NCBI RefSeq assembly: GCF_000719095.1
Contig: NZ_JOEH01000014.1
Coordinates: forward strand, 62,001-126,000
DNA: 64,000 bases
Reading direction: 5' to 3'
Source: Streptacidiphilus jeojiense
GTDB lineage: Bacteria; Actinomycetota; Actinomycetes; Streptomycetales; Streptomycetaceae
Both the position numbers and the translations under genes were made by a program. This document shows, in pieces, positions 45,599 through 54,157 of this stretch. The number at the start of each line of letters is the position of its first letter. Position 1 is the stretch's first letter. The notes beneath the pieces were generated by a model. That model had not been told where the DNA came from. It did not search any database and saw only the letters and a list, made by a program, of their open reading frames with translations.

Positions 45599-47179
45599 TC
45601 AGCGACGCGCTGCCAGGACCGGATCGGTGCGCTCGACGGCCACGTATGTCTCGTCGGTCCTCGCCTCCAGCAGCCCTCCGCCGGTCTGGGGAGGCTGCGG
45701 GGCCAGGCGCACCCGACGCAGGAACTCCGGCGGCACGTCCTGGCGGATGTAGGCATCGGCCATCTCCTGCCTGGCCCTCCCCAGCCGCCCGTACTCGCGC
45801 TCGTAGAAGCTGCGCCGCGCCTCGCGGCTGATCTCCTCCCGCTCCTCGTCCTCACCGCGCCGGGAGAAGATCCGCTCCGCCGGGAAGAGCCGCTCTTCGA
45901 CGGGCACGTCCGCCTGGACCTGGTGCAAGCGCGCACAAGCCGCGTACAGACCCCGCGACAGCCCCAGGTGGAGGCCAATGCCAGGGATCCGGCCCACGAT
46001 GAACTCCCTCACCCCCGGCAGCTCCCGAACCCACTCGTAGGGGACTTCCAGGCCCAGTGCCTGCTCCCGCAGGAATCGCGTGTTGACGTCCCGCTCCAGC
46101 GGCTCCGCCCTGCCAGCGCTCCTGCGCGGTTCGGTCCCCGCCCCGCCGAGCGGCACGACCCGCAAGTCCTCGACCGCTCCGAAGGCCAGCGCGCGGAAGA
46201 CCAGCAACTGGTCCCGTGCGACCCTCAGCAGATCTTCGGGGTCTTCGCTGAGCGGCGGGGCGCCTCCCCCCGCCGGGGCGTTGGGCAGGTGCTGGACGCC
46301 CCCACCCGGCGAGGGGGCTGCGATTGCCGTGTGCACCATCATGAAGAGAGAGTCGGACTCCCACCGATCAGTCCCAGGCAGCGAGGTGCCACACAGCACC
46401 TGCCGGTGAGGAACAGCGATCTCCTCGGAGGCCCGGTCCAACTGGCCCTGACCGGACCGCATGTCGGGCAGGCCCAGTTCCTTCCGGGCCTTGGCCTCGA
46501 TCAGCCACGGCATCGCCTCGAAGAGGTGGTTGCCGTAGAGGTCCGGAAGTCTCTTCGACGGATCGGTCAGCTCGGGGATGCCGCTGGCCTCCAAATGCAC
46601 CGTGGCCGGCAGGCCGCCCATCCCCACGGTCAGCCACTGCGCCATCGTCATGCCCAGGTGGTAGCCGAAGGCGGCATGGGCGCTGCGTTCAGTACCGTGA
46701 CGGTAGACGGGGCTGACGAACAGGCGCCGCCCCGCTCCCCCCTCGGGTGCCGGCACATCCCTGAGCGACAGGTACGCCTGAAGGGGCGACACGCGGGCGA
46801 CGAGTTCGTTGACGGCGAAGTGCGGCGTCTGCCGCAGCCACGGAGCCAGGTCGCGGCCGGCACCGGTCGCCGCCATCACGAGCTGGCGCCAGGTGGTCGT
46901 CGCCAGGTACTCGCCATCGCCGGGCAGAGCATCGCCGCCAGGCCAGGGCTGCGCCGCCTTGGGCCACCGAGACCGGTGCCACCGGTTCAGCGTCCCGTCA
47001 GAAAGCACACGGACCGGGATGTCGAACGCGTCTTCCAGCGAGAACCCGAAGTCCTCGACGCCTGTGGGAGGGATCATCGCCATGCCCGGAGCTTGCCAGA
47101 TGCGGCCCAGGACGCGAGCACGCAGGCCACTGGAGGCGGATCCCCGCGGGCCGCACGGTCCGACTGGCTGGCTGAACAT
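45599..47179 (-). CDS. Large protein of unknown function
   Basis: A 526-residue soluble protein in no family I recognise. A start at 47083 (MAMIPPTGVEDFGFSLEDAFDI) may be the true one; the 32 residues before it look less protein-like. It has Trp-rich N-terminal segments (RWHRSRWPKAAQPWPGG), a middle part (HAAFGYHLGMTMAQWLTVGMGGLPATVHLEASG) and an acidic/basic C-terminal helix (ERIFSRRGEDEEREEISREARRSFYEREYGRLGRARQEMADAY). There is no signal peptide or membrane helix. It stands alone between mobile debris and the lectin gene, so no function is inferred. Confidence 0.7.
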   Translation of the reverse strand: MFSQPVGPCGPRGSASSGLRARVLGRIWQAPGMAMIPPTGVEDFGFSLEDAFDIPVRVLSDGTLNRWHRSRWPKAAQPWPGGDALPGDGEYLATTTWRQLVMAATGAGRDLAPWLRQTPHFAVNELVARVSPLQAYLSLRDVPAPEGGAGRRLFVSPVYRHGTERSAHAAFGYHLGMTMAQWLTVGMGGLPATVHLEASGIPELTDPSKRLPDLYGNHLFEAMPWLIEAKARKELGLPDMRSGQGQLDRASEEIAVPHRQVLCGTSLPGTDRWESDSLFMMVHTAIAAPSPGGGVQHLPNAPAGGGAPPLSEDPEDLLRVARDQLLVFRALAFGAVEDLRVVPLGGAGTEPRRSAGRAEPLERDVNTRFLREQALGLEVPYEWVRELPGVREFIVGRIPGIGLHLGLSRGLYAACARLHQVQADVPVEERLFPAERIFSRRGEDEEREEISREARRSFYEREYGRLGRARQEMADAYIRQDVPPEFLRRVRLAPQPPQTGGGLLEARTDETYVAVERTDPVLAARR

Positions 47180-47578
47180 GTGACCCGCTCACATCAAGGA
47201 ACCTGATTCAGGGCCCAGCGATACTGTGCCCCTCCCCGCGGCTCCGGGAGTCCACCGGCACAGGCCAGGAACAGGTCCTTAGCCCAGTCACAGTGCCAAC
47301 CAGGCGGTCCCGTCAGCAGGCTTGGCCGCCTGGCACGAAGCACCATGGCCGACCCGCGAGCAACCAGACGCGCCCGGCGACCCGACCCGTCGCATTCACG
47401 CAGGTAAGAGGGCGATCTCCATTCGGAACGATAGGAACCCCGAGCTCGTACGTCTGTTCAGATGTAGCGATTACTGAAGCAACTCTGGCCACGAACTCCG
47501 CTGATGATCATGTGAAGCCCCTTTTGGTGCTCGCGCCCGGCCGACATCTACGGCTGCTGCCCGGCCAGCAGGGGCGGA
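47180..47578. other. Intergenic stretch without a gene
   Basis: Between the unknown protein and the lectin terminator I see no open frame with a ribosome site or family motif. It contains the promoter region of the gene at 47179, but no clear boxes. Confidence 0.5.
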
Positions 47579-47607
47579 GGGCTGTCCGGCCGGCGGCCGG
47601 ACAGCCC
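47579..47607 (-). terminator. Strong hairpin terminator after lectin gene
   Basis: A perfect 13-bp stem (GGGCTGTCCGGCC and its complement) with a 3-base loop, 22 bp past the lectin stop. There is no U-run, as is usual in high-GC actinomycetes. Confidence 0.85.
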
Positions 47608-47629
47608 GAGGAGGATCTTCGTCGGATTT

Positions 47630-48301
47630 CTAGGCCGAGATCAGGTTCCACAGGTGGTCGTCGTAGGCGACGTTGTTGATGACGAGGCCGCCCCAGTTGC
47701 CGGAGGGTGACGTGTTGCTGCAGGTGTAGATCCCCAGCTTGGTTCGGTTGGCCGTGTCGGTGAGGTCGGCGGCCCAGCCGTCGACGTCCAGGCACTCGTT
47801 GTTGGGGTCGGCCTTGTTGGAGGGGTCCCCGGAGGACTTGAAGTTCTCGATCTCCGTGAAACCGGCCTGAACGGTGTTCAGGAACCATTCCTGGTTGTCG
47901 TTGGCAGAGTTGGTGTTGCAGGTGTACAGGGTTACCTGGGCCCCTGCGGGCTCGCTGCCGTAGCCGGGCAGGTCCAGGCACTTGCCACTGGCAACGTCGA
48001 CGATGACGTAGAGGTTCTGGCCGTCGACGGTGCGGGTGTACTCGAAGCCGAATACCTGGTTGTCCGTGCTGCCGCTGCCGATCAGGCAGGAGTCCATCCA
48101 CACGGCGGTGCCCGAGGGCTCGCTCCCGGTGCCGGGCAGATCGGCGCACTCGAGGGTGTTGTTGGCGAAGCTGGTGCTGTCGTTCTCCAGGTAGTAGTTC
48201 CCGGCAGCCGTGGAGGCGTGGGCTGCGGTCGTGCCGAGGAGCGGGGTGAGGGCCGTTATGCCGGCCACGGCGATCAGATGGGTGAGCCTGCGCGGTTTCA
48301 T
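47630..48301 (-). CDS. Secreted ricin-B-type lectin (CBM13-like)
   Basis: A 223-residue protein with a signal peptide (MKPRRLTHLIAVAGITALTPLLGTTAAHA, cleavage after AHA). The mature part is one beta-trefoil with repeated ECADLPGTGSEPSGTAV, KCLDLPGYGSEPAGAQVTLYTC...NQEW and ECLDVDGW blocks, as in ricin-B/CBM13 domains. Four or more Cys suggest disulfides. It has no catalytic domain, so it is a free sugar-binding protein outside the cell. The RBS GGAGA is 5 bp before the ATG. It is divergent from the NB-ARC gene across 190 bp. Confidence 0.85.
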   Translation of the reverse strand: MKPRRLTHLIAVAGITALTPLLGTTAAHASTAAGNYYLENDSTSFANNTLECADLPGTGSEPSGTAVWMDSCLIGSGSTDNQVFGFEYTRTVDGQNLYVIVDVASGKCLDLPGYGSEPAGAQVTLYTCNTNSANDNQEWFLNTVQAGFTEIENFKSSGDPSNKADPNNECLDVDGWAADLTDTANRTKLGIYTCSNTSPSGNWGGLVINNVAYDDHLWNLISA

Positions 48302-48491
48302 GAGTGTCTCCACAGGTGGTCGACGAGGTGGCGTACGGCGAGCGTTTTCTGTCAACACGGCTGTCTGGGCTGCCAGTTGGGATCTCCCAGCACGTCTGCC
48401 TTTAGTAGGGTGGCTGACGGCGTGCGAGGAGCACGAGGTTCCCGCACAAGTCCGCACGCACGGCTCGGCGACGTGATGGGGGTTGCGTTTC

Positions 48492-50789
48492 ATGGAGACG
48501 GCTGAAGCTGCCGGCCCGGATCCGGAGCAGGTCATCGACCTGGAGGGGTTGGTGCGGGCCCTGATCGGGCTGCGCGCCCTGGCGGGCAGCCCGCCCTACC
48601 GGGCCCTGGCCAAGCAGGTGGGCCCGCTGCTGCGACCGCCGCGCGAGATTGCGTTCCGAACCGTTGCCGATGTGTTCCAGCCCTCCCGTCGCCGCCTGGA
48701 CCTGGACCTGGTTCTCGCGGTCGTCCGTGCCCTGGGCGCGGGACGGCAGGTGGATGCGTGGCGGCGGGCTCATGCGCGTGCGCATGCTGATGCTGCTTCA
48801 GGCGGCCCGGTGGGAGTGTTCCGTCAGCTCCCGGCGGACCTGCCCACCTTCATCGGCAGACGCGAGGCCCTGCGTCGGTTGCTCGCCGCAGTGGACGAGC
48901 CGCGACCCGATGCGGCCACCACCGTGGTCGTCTCCGCAATCGAGGGCATGGCCGGGGTCGGCAAGACACAGCTGGCCGTCCACGCCGCGCACCGCCTGGT
49001 GCGCACGGGGCGCTGCACCGATGTGCAGCTCTACGTGGACTTGAGGGGTTTCGACCCCGACCACGCCCCTGCCGACCCGTGCATGGTGCTCGGCTCCTTT
49101 CTGCGGCAGCTGGAGGTTCCCGGACCGCAGATCCCGTCCGGCCTCGATGAGCGCGCGGCCATGTACCGCGACGTCCTGCACGACAAGCAGGCGTTGATCC
49201 TGCTTGACAACGCAGCCGACGAGAAGCAGGTCCGGGACTTGATCCCTGCCTCGGGCGGCTGCGTGGTGCTGGTGACCAGCCGGCGGACACTGGCCGGCCT
49301 GGACGGCGCGGCCGTGCAGTTGATCGACGTGTTCGACGAAGACGAGGCGATTGCCCTACTGGCCCGGATCGCCGGGGAACAGCGGGTCCAGGCCGAGCCC
49401 GAAGTCGCCGCCGAGATCGTCAAGGCGTGCGGATACCTGCCGCTGGCTGTGTCGTTGGCCGCAGCCCGGCTGCGATCTCGGCCAACCTGGTCGCTGGCCG
49501 ACCTCGCCGCCCGCATCCACGAGGACGACCTGGGCACCGTACGCATCGGCGCCCGCAGCGTCGACGCGGTCTTCGACCTGTCCTACCAGGCCCTGCCCGC
49601 CGACCTTCGCCGCTTGTACCGCCTGCTCGCCCTGTTTCCGGGCGCCGACTTCACCGCCGCAGCGGCCGCGGCACTGGCCGGCATCGAGACCTCCCAGGCA
49701 CAGGACGCGTTGGAGGAACTGCTCGACGACCACCTCATCCAGCAGAAGACCAGCGAACGCTACGCCTTGCACGACCTGGCCCGCTCCTACGCCGCAAGAC
49801 GCACATACGAGGAGGACGACTCCAGCACCCGGGAGACAGCCGTCCAACGCTTCCTGACCTGGTACCTGCACAGCATCACCGCAGCCTGCCACTGCCTGAA
49901 CCCCCACGGCGCCGCTGTGGTGCTGCCCCCGCCTCCTCGCCTCCCCGCGCCACTGGCGTTCACGGACCGCGACACCGCCCTTGCCTGGTGCGAAGCCGAG
50001 CGCGTGAACCTGGCCGCCGCGGTCAGTGCCGCCGAAGGCGATGACCTCGCCTGGCAGCTCGCCCGCGCCGCAGTCCCCTACTACTCCCTGCGCAATCTTT
50101 GGGACGACTGGGCCGAGACCCACCGCATCGGCTTGTCCGCAGCCCAGATGCACCAAGATCGCCTCGGGCAGGCGTGGATGCACCACGGACTGGGCCGCGC
50201 CCGCACCGACCTGCAGGACCCTGCTGCCGCCGACCACTTCCGCACCGCCCAGGAGCTGTTCGGTGACAAGTATCCGCTGGAAGCCCTGCGCTCCCTGGCC
50301 AGCCTGGCCGCCTTCTACGGTCAGCAGGGCGATGTCGAACTCCTCATTGCGTACTCCCTGCGAGCGGTCGAAGCAGCTCGAAGGGCCAAGGACGGGTACA
50401 TCGAAGCCATCCTCCTCGGAAACATCGGCACGGCCTGCATCGAGCTGAAGCGCTTTGACGAGGGGGTCTCCTACCTTCACGCGGCCCTGGCCAGGTTGGT
50501 GACCCTCGGCGACGAATTCGGCCAGGCCACGGTCCTCAACAACCTCGGCGACACCCACATTCGTAGCGGGAAGCTGTCCGACGCCGACAACTGCCTGACG
50601 CGTGCCCTGTTGCTTCGACGGAACCTGGGAGACCGACGCGGAGAGGCGACCACTCTGAACCTCCTGGCGGACCTCGCCCGTGCACGAGAACAAGCCGACG
50701 AAGAACGCCACTTCCGGCAGGCAGCACTGGACATCTACGAAGACCTCAACGACCCACTCGCCGCTGGAGTGCGCGCCCAGTTGGCCTGA
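48492..50789 (+). CDS. NB-ARC/TPR STAND protein (AfsR-like)
   Basis: The 765-residue protein has an N-terminal helical region (about 8-90) like the HTH-type start of these regulators (LRALAGSPPYRALAKQVG...FQPSRRRLDLDLVLAVVRALG). An NB-ARC NTPase follows: Walker A EGMAGVGKTQ near 151-160, Walker B DKQALILLDNAADE, VLVTSRRTLAGLDG, GYLPLAVSLAAARL. A winged helix and C-terminal TPRs (about 550-760, AYSLRAVEAARRAKDGYIEAILLGNIG) complete it. ATG 48492 is better than the TTG at 48483. It has no SARP output domain, so it is a switch without a visible effector, or acts by its HTH-like start. It faces the lectin gene. Confidence 0.87.
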   Translation: METAEAAGPDPEQVIDLEGLVRALIGLRALAGSPPYRALAKQVGPLLRPPREIAFRTVADVFQPSRRRLDLDLVLAVVRALGAGRQVDAWRRAHARAHADAASGGPVGVFRQLPADLPTFIGRREALRRLLAAVDEPRPDAATTVVVSAIEGMAGVGKTQLAVHAAHRLVRTGRCTDVQLYVDLRGFDPDHAPADPCMVLGSFLRQLEVPGPQIPSGLDERAAMYRDVLHDKQALILLDNAADEKQVRDLIPASGGCVVLVTSRRTLAGLDGAAVQLIDVFDEDEAIALLARIAGEQRVQAEPEVAAEIVKACGYLPLAVSLAAARLRSRPTWSLADLAARIHEDDLGTVRIGARSVDAVFDLSYQALPADLRRLYRLLALFPGADFTAAAAAALAGIETSQAQDALEELLDDHLIQQKTSERYALHDLARSYAARRTYEEDDSSTRETAVQRFLTWYLHSITAACHCLNPHGAAVVLPPPPRLPAPLAFTDRDTALAWCEAERVNLAAAVSAAEGDDLAWQLARAAVPYYSLRNLWDDWAETHRIGLSAAQMHQDRLGQAWMHHGLGRARTDLQDPAAADHFRTAQELFGDKYPLEALRSLASLAAFYGQQGDVELLIAYSLRAVEAARRAKDGYIEAILLGNIGTACIELKRFDEGVSYLHAALARLVTLGDEFGQATVLNNLGDTHIRSGKLSDADNCLTRALLLRRNLGDRRGEATTLNLLADLARAREQADEERHFRQAALDIYEDLNDPLAAGVRAQLA

Positions 50790-50800
50790 TGCGATCCAGG

Positions 50801-51062
50801 TCACGTCCGCTGGCGTGGTGTATTGACGGTCAGTCGGATCTCGTTTTGAGGTTGGGCGGTGAGGGCGGTCGGGTCGGTGGCGTCGGTGGCGTCGGTGGGT
50901 TGTCCCTCGATCGGGTGCAGACGCCAGCGGCCGAGGCTCTCGGAGCCGATGTAGCGGCGTTGTTCGGCCCGTTCGTCGCTCTGCTCGGCCAGGACGGCGC
51001 CGACCAGGCGGATGACCGAGGGCTGGTCGGGGAAGATGCCGACGACGTCGGTGCGGCGGCGT
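50801..51062 (-). pseudogene. IS256-family transposase C-terminal remnant
   Basis: The minus strand encodes [20 protein letters not shown] and [20 protein letters not shown], the conserved end of mutator/IS256 transposases (usual form [22 protein letters not shown]...RYMSLESL). It runs to a TGA at 50801. The rest of the gene is missing: the match stops abruptly where the duplicated 150-bp segment begins. Confidence 0.8.
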
Positions 51063-51064
51063 GT

Positions 51065-51214
51065 CCTGGGTGAGCGGAACAGCTGAGCGGGGCCGGGCAG
51101 CCGTTCGGGCGGAGATGCCGGACGGTTTCGCCCACCCGCAGCTGACCCAGCCGCTCCTCGCCGACCCGGCTGCGCAGGGTGCTCTGACCGTGGTCCTCAA
51201 TTCACCCGTCGCCG
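51065..51214 (+). repeat. Duplicated 150-bp segment, copy 2
   Basis: Second copy of 45376-45525, same direction, starting CCTGGGTGAGCGGAACAGCT. It follows the IS256 remnant directly. The 226 bp from here to the next gene's start hold nothing I can name, apart from that gene's promoter. Confidence 0.7.
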
Positions 51215-51440
51215 ACGCCCCGAGCCCATGCGTACTGTTGCTGGACCTGGCCGATGCAGGTGGTGTCTCCCGTCGGTTCTCCGGTCGTCCGGTCATCCCA
51301 GTCGCTGGCGTGGGGTGTCCTGGACAGCGATCATCCTGGTCAACGGCCGCGGCCCGCGCCATGGCGTTGATCTGGCGTTCGTATGGCGTTTCGCACAGGC
51401 GGAACATAGGGTCCGAGTCCAAGGGATCAAGGGGGCGGGC

Positions 51441-54119
51441 TTGACTGCGGAGTTCGGTTCGTTGCTGCGCGAGTTCCGGCTTCGGTGCAGCTGGACGCAG
51501 GAGGAGCTGGCCGGGAAGTCGGGTGTCTCGACGCATGCGATCAGCGTGCTGGAGGCGGGGCGGCGACAGCCGCGGCTCTCCTCGGTGACCCGGCTCGCCG
51601 ACGCCCTGGCGCTCGATCCGCGCCGCCGCGAACAGCTGCTCGCAGCGGCGCGCGGCGGCTCGGCCCCGGCCCGCCCGCTCGCCGGCCCCGGCACGGTGCG
51701 CCCGCTCCCGCGCCCGCACCCAAGCGCTCCCTGCCAACTCCCCTACGACACCCGGCTGTTCACCGGTCGCGCCCGGGAACTCGACGAACTGCTGTCGCTG
51801 GCCCGCTCGGCGCCGACAGGCAGCGCCTGCGGCATGGTGGTGATCTCGGCCATCGACGGCATGGGCGGCGTGGGCAAGTCCGCCCTGGCCATCCGTGCCG
51901 CGCACCGGGTGCGGCCCCAGTTCCCCGACGGGCAGCTCTTCGTCGACCTCCACGGCCACACGGCCGGCGTCGCCCCGGTCTCCCCCGCCGATGCCCTCGA
52001 CTGGCTGCTGCGCTCACTGGGCGTGCCACCGCGACAGATTCCCGAGGAGCTGAGCACCCGCGCCGCCCTGTACCGGGAACGCCTCGCCGACACCCGCACC
52101 CTGATCGTCCTCGACAACGCCGCCAGCAGCGCGCAGGTCCGCCCGCTGCTGCCGGGAACGCCCAGCTGCCTGGTCCTGATCACCAGCCGCCGCCGGCTGA
52201 CCGGACTCGACGACGCCCACAGCCTCGCCGTCGACCCGCTGCCGGCCCCGGACGCCGTGGCGCTGCTGCGCGACGCCGCAGGCCCCGACCGCGTCCCCAT
52301 CGACCATCCGGCAGCCGACGAGCTCGTGGAACTGTGCGGCCGCCTGCCCCTCGCGATCCGCATCGCCGCCGCCCGGCTGCGCCACCAGCGCGGCCTGCAG
52401 CTGGAGAGCCTGGTGGAGCTGCTCCGCGACGAGCACCACCGCCTGGCCCGACTCACGGACGAGGACCGGAGCCTGACGGCCGTCTTCGCCACCTCCTTCG
52501 CTTCCCTGGCCCCCGCCGAACAGGACCTGCTGCGGCTGCTCGCCCGCTTCCCCGGCCACGACATCGATACCTTCGCCGTCGCCGCTCTCGCCGACACCGA
52601 CCACCGCACGGCGGAGCGGCTGCTGGAGAGCCTGCTCGACCACAACCTGATGGTCCAGCGCACCCCCGGGCGCTACCAGTTCCACGACCTGGTCGGGCTC
52701 TACGTCCGGTCGACGGTCGAACAGCAGCAGACGGCGGAGCCGGACCAGGACGCCCCGCTGCACCGGCTGGCCGGGTACTACCGGTACGCCGCCGCGCAGG
52801 CCAACGAACACCTGGCCCGGCGCACCCGCCCCGGTCGGCGCACCGAGCCGACGGCGCCTCTGGCGCTCCCGGCCCTGACCGACGGGGCCGAGGCCCTGGC
52901 CTGGATGCGCGGCGAGTACCGGAACCTGCTCGCGCTCCTCGACCACCCCACCGTGGCCTCCCTCCCCTGGTTCACCGTCTCGCTCTCCGCCGACCTCGCG
53001 GCCTTCCTGCTGCTGGAGGGACGCTGGACCCAGGCCGCCGAGCTGCACGGGTCCGCGGTGACCGCGGCGGCGGCCGACGGGGACCGCCGCGGCGAGGCCG
53101 ACGCCCGGTGCGACCTGGGACGGGTCCGGCACGCGACCGGCGACTACCGGGCCGCCGCGGAGCTCTACGAGCAGGCCCTGACGATCCACCAGGAGCTCGG
53201 CGACCGCCACGGCGAGGCCAACGACCTGCACGAGCTCGGCCGCATCCGGCTGCTGACCGGCGAGATCCGGGAGGCCGCGTGGCTGCACGAGCAGGCCCTG
53301 GACGCCTTCCGGGCCCTCGGCGACCGGCTCGGCGAGGCCCGCGCGCTGTGCGACCTGGGCCGGACCCGGCACTCCTCGGGCGACTCCCCCGCCGCGGTCG
53401 AGCTGTCCTCACAGGTGCTCGACCTCTACCGGACCATGGGCGACCGCCGGGGCGAAGCCGCCGCCCTGCACGACCTCGCGTTCATCCTGGACGAGATGGG
53501 CGACCGGAGCAGCGCCGGTCAGTTCTACCAGCAGGCGCTGACGATCTACCAGGACCTCAAGAGCGTCCAGGGCATCGCCAACACTCTGCGCGGCCTGGGC
53601 CGGGTCCGGCACGCCGCCGGCGACCACCGGGGCGCGGCCGAACTCCACCAGCGCTCCCTGGATGCCTGCCGGGAGGCGGGCAGCAGCCACGGCGAGGCCG
53701 ACTCGCTGCTCGGCCTGGGCCGGGCACGTGAAGCGCTGGGCGACAGCCACGAAGCCGCCGAACTCTACCGGCAGGCGTTGGCCCTCTACCAGGAGATCGG
53801 CAGCCGCCTCGGTGAGACCAGTACCCTGCTCGACCTGGCGGTCCTGACCGAGCGGACGGCCGGACCGCGTGCGGCTCTGACGCTGCACCAGCAGGCCCTG
53901 GCACTCGCCCGCGCCACCGACAACCCACTGGACCAGGCCCGCGCCCTGGAAGGAGCCGCCCGCTGCACCCTGGCCCTCGGCGACCGCACCGCCGCGCTGG
54001 CCGGGATGGACGACGCCGTCACCCTCTACCGGCGACTCGACTCCCCCGCCGCCGCGGAGGCCGCCGCCCGACTGTCCGCCCTGCGGACCGAGCCCGCCGC
54101 AGCCGCCGACGGCCGGTGA
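51441..54119 (+). CDS. XRE-NB-ARC-TPR STAND protein
   Basis: The 892-residue protein opens with a Cro/CI HTH (LLREFRLRCSWTQEELAGKSGVSTHAISVLEAGRRQPR). The NB-ARC NTPase has Walker A DGMGGVGKSA near 139-149, Walker B RTLIVLDNAASSAQ, LITSRRRLTGLDDAH and GRLPLAIRIAAARLR, then a winged helix (YQFHDLVGLYVRS). At least eight TPRs from about 530 follow, each like GDYRAAAELYEQALTIHQELGDRHGEA. The start is a TTG just upstream of the HTH; the frame is open before it. The layout is common in streptomycete regulators: the HTH binds DNA when the switch is triggered. Its ligand and targets are unknown. Confidence 0.87.
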   Translation: MTAEFGSLLREFRLRCSWTQEELAGKSGVSTHAISVLEAGRRQPRLSSVTRLADALALDPRRREQLLAAARGGSAPARPLAGPGTVRPLPRPHPSAPCQLPYDTRLFTGRARELDELLSLARSAPTGSACGMVVISAIDGMGGVGKSALAIRAAHRVRPQFPDGQLFVDLHGHTAGVAPVSPADALDWLLRSLGVPPRQIPEELSTRAALYRERLADTRTLIVLDNAASSAQVRPLLPGTPSCLVLITSRRRLTGLDDAHSLAVDPLPAPDAVALLRDAAGPDRVPIDHPAADELVELCGRLPLAIRIAAARLRHQRGLQLESLVELLRDEHHRLARLTDEDRSLTAVFATSFASLAPAEQDLLRLLARFPGHDIDTFAVAALADTDHRTAERLLESLLDHNLMVQRTPGRYQFHDLVGLYVRSTVEQQQTAEPDQDAPLHRLAGYYRYAAAQANEHLARRTRPGRRTEPTAPLALPALTDGAEALAWMRGEYRNLLALLDHPTVASLPWFTVSLSADLAAFLLLEGRWTQAAELHGSAVTAAAADGDRRGEADARCDLGRVRHATGDYRAAAELYEQALTIHQELGDRHGEANDLHELGRIRLLTGEIREAAWLHEQALDAFRALGDRLGEARALCDLGRTRHSSGDSPAAVELSSQVLDLYRTMGDRRGEAAALHDLAFILDEMGDRSSAGQFYQQALTIYQDLKSVQGIANTLRGLGRVRHAAGDHRGAAELHQRSLDACREAGSSHGEADSLLGLGRAREALGDSHEAAELYRQALALYQEIGSRLGETSTLLDLAVLTERTAGPRAALTLHQQALALARATDNPLDQARALEGAARCTLALGDRTAALAGMDDAVTLYRRLDSPAAAEAAARLSALRTEPAAAADGR

Positions 54120-54157
54120 GTCGCCGCGCCGGCCCGAAGGGTCGTCACCGCCGGGTG

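Noticed and set aside
49356..51959. 867-codon minus-strand frame across the NB-ARC gene, remnant and XRE-NB-ARC gene
   Set aside because: It crosses two real genes and unrelated transposon debris; no domain or ribosome site. Only the short IS256 part, in another frame, is genuine.
48492..54119. Biosynthetic gene cluster with SARP-type activators
   Set aside because: The two NB-ARC proteins lack the BTAD/SARP output domain, and no PKS, NRPS, terpene or RiPP core genes occur in the window.
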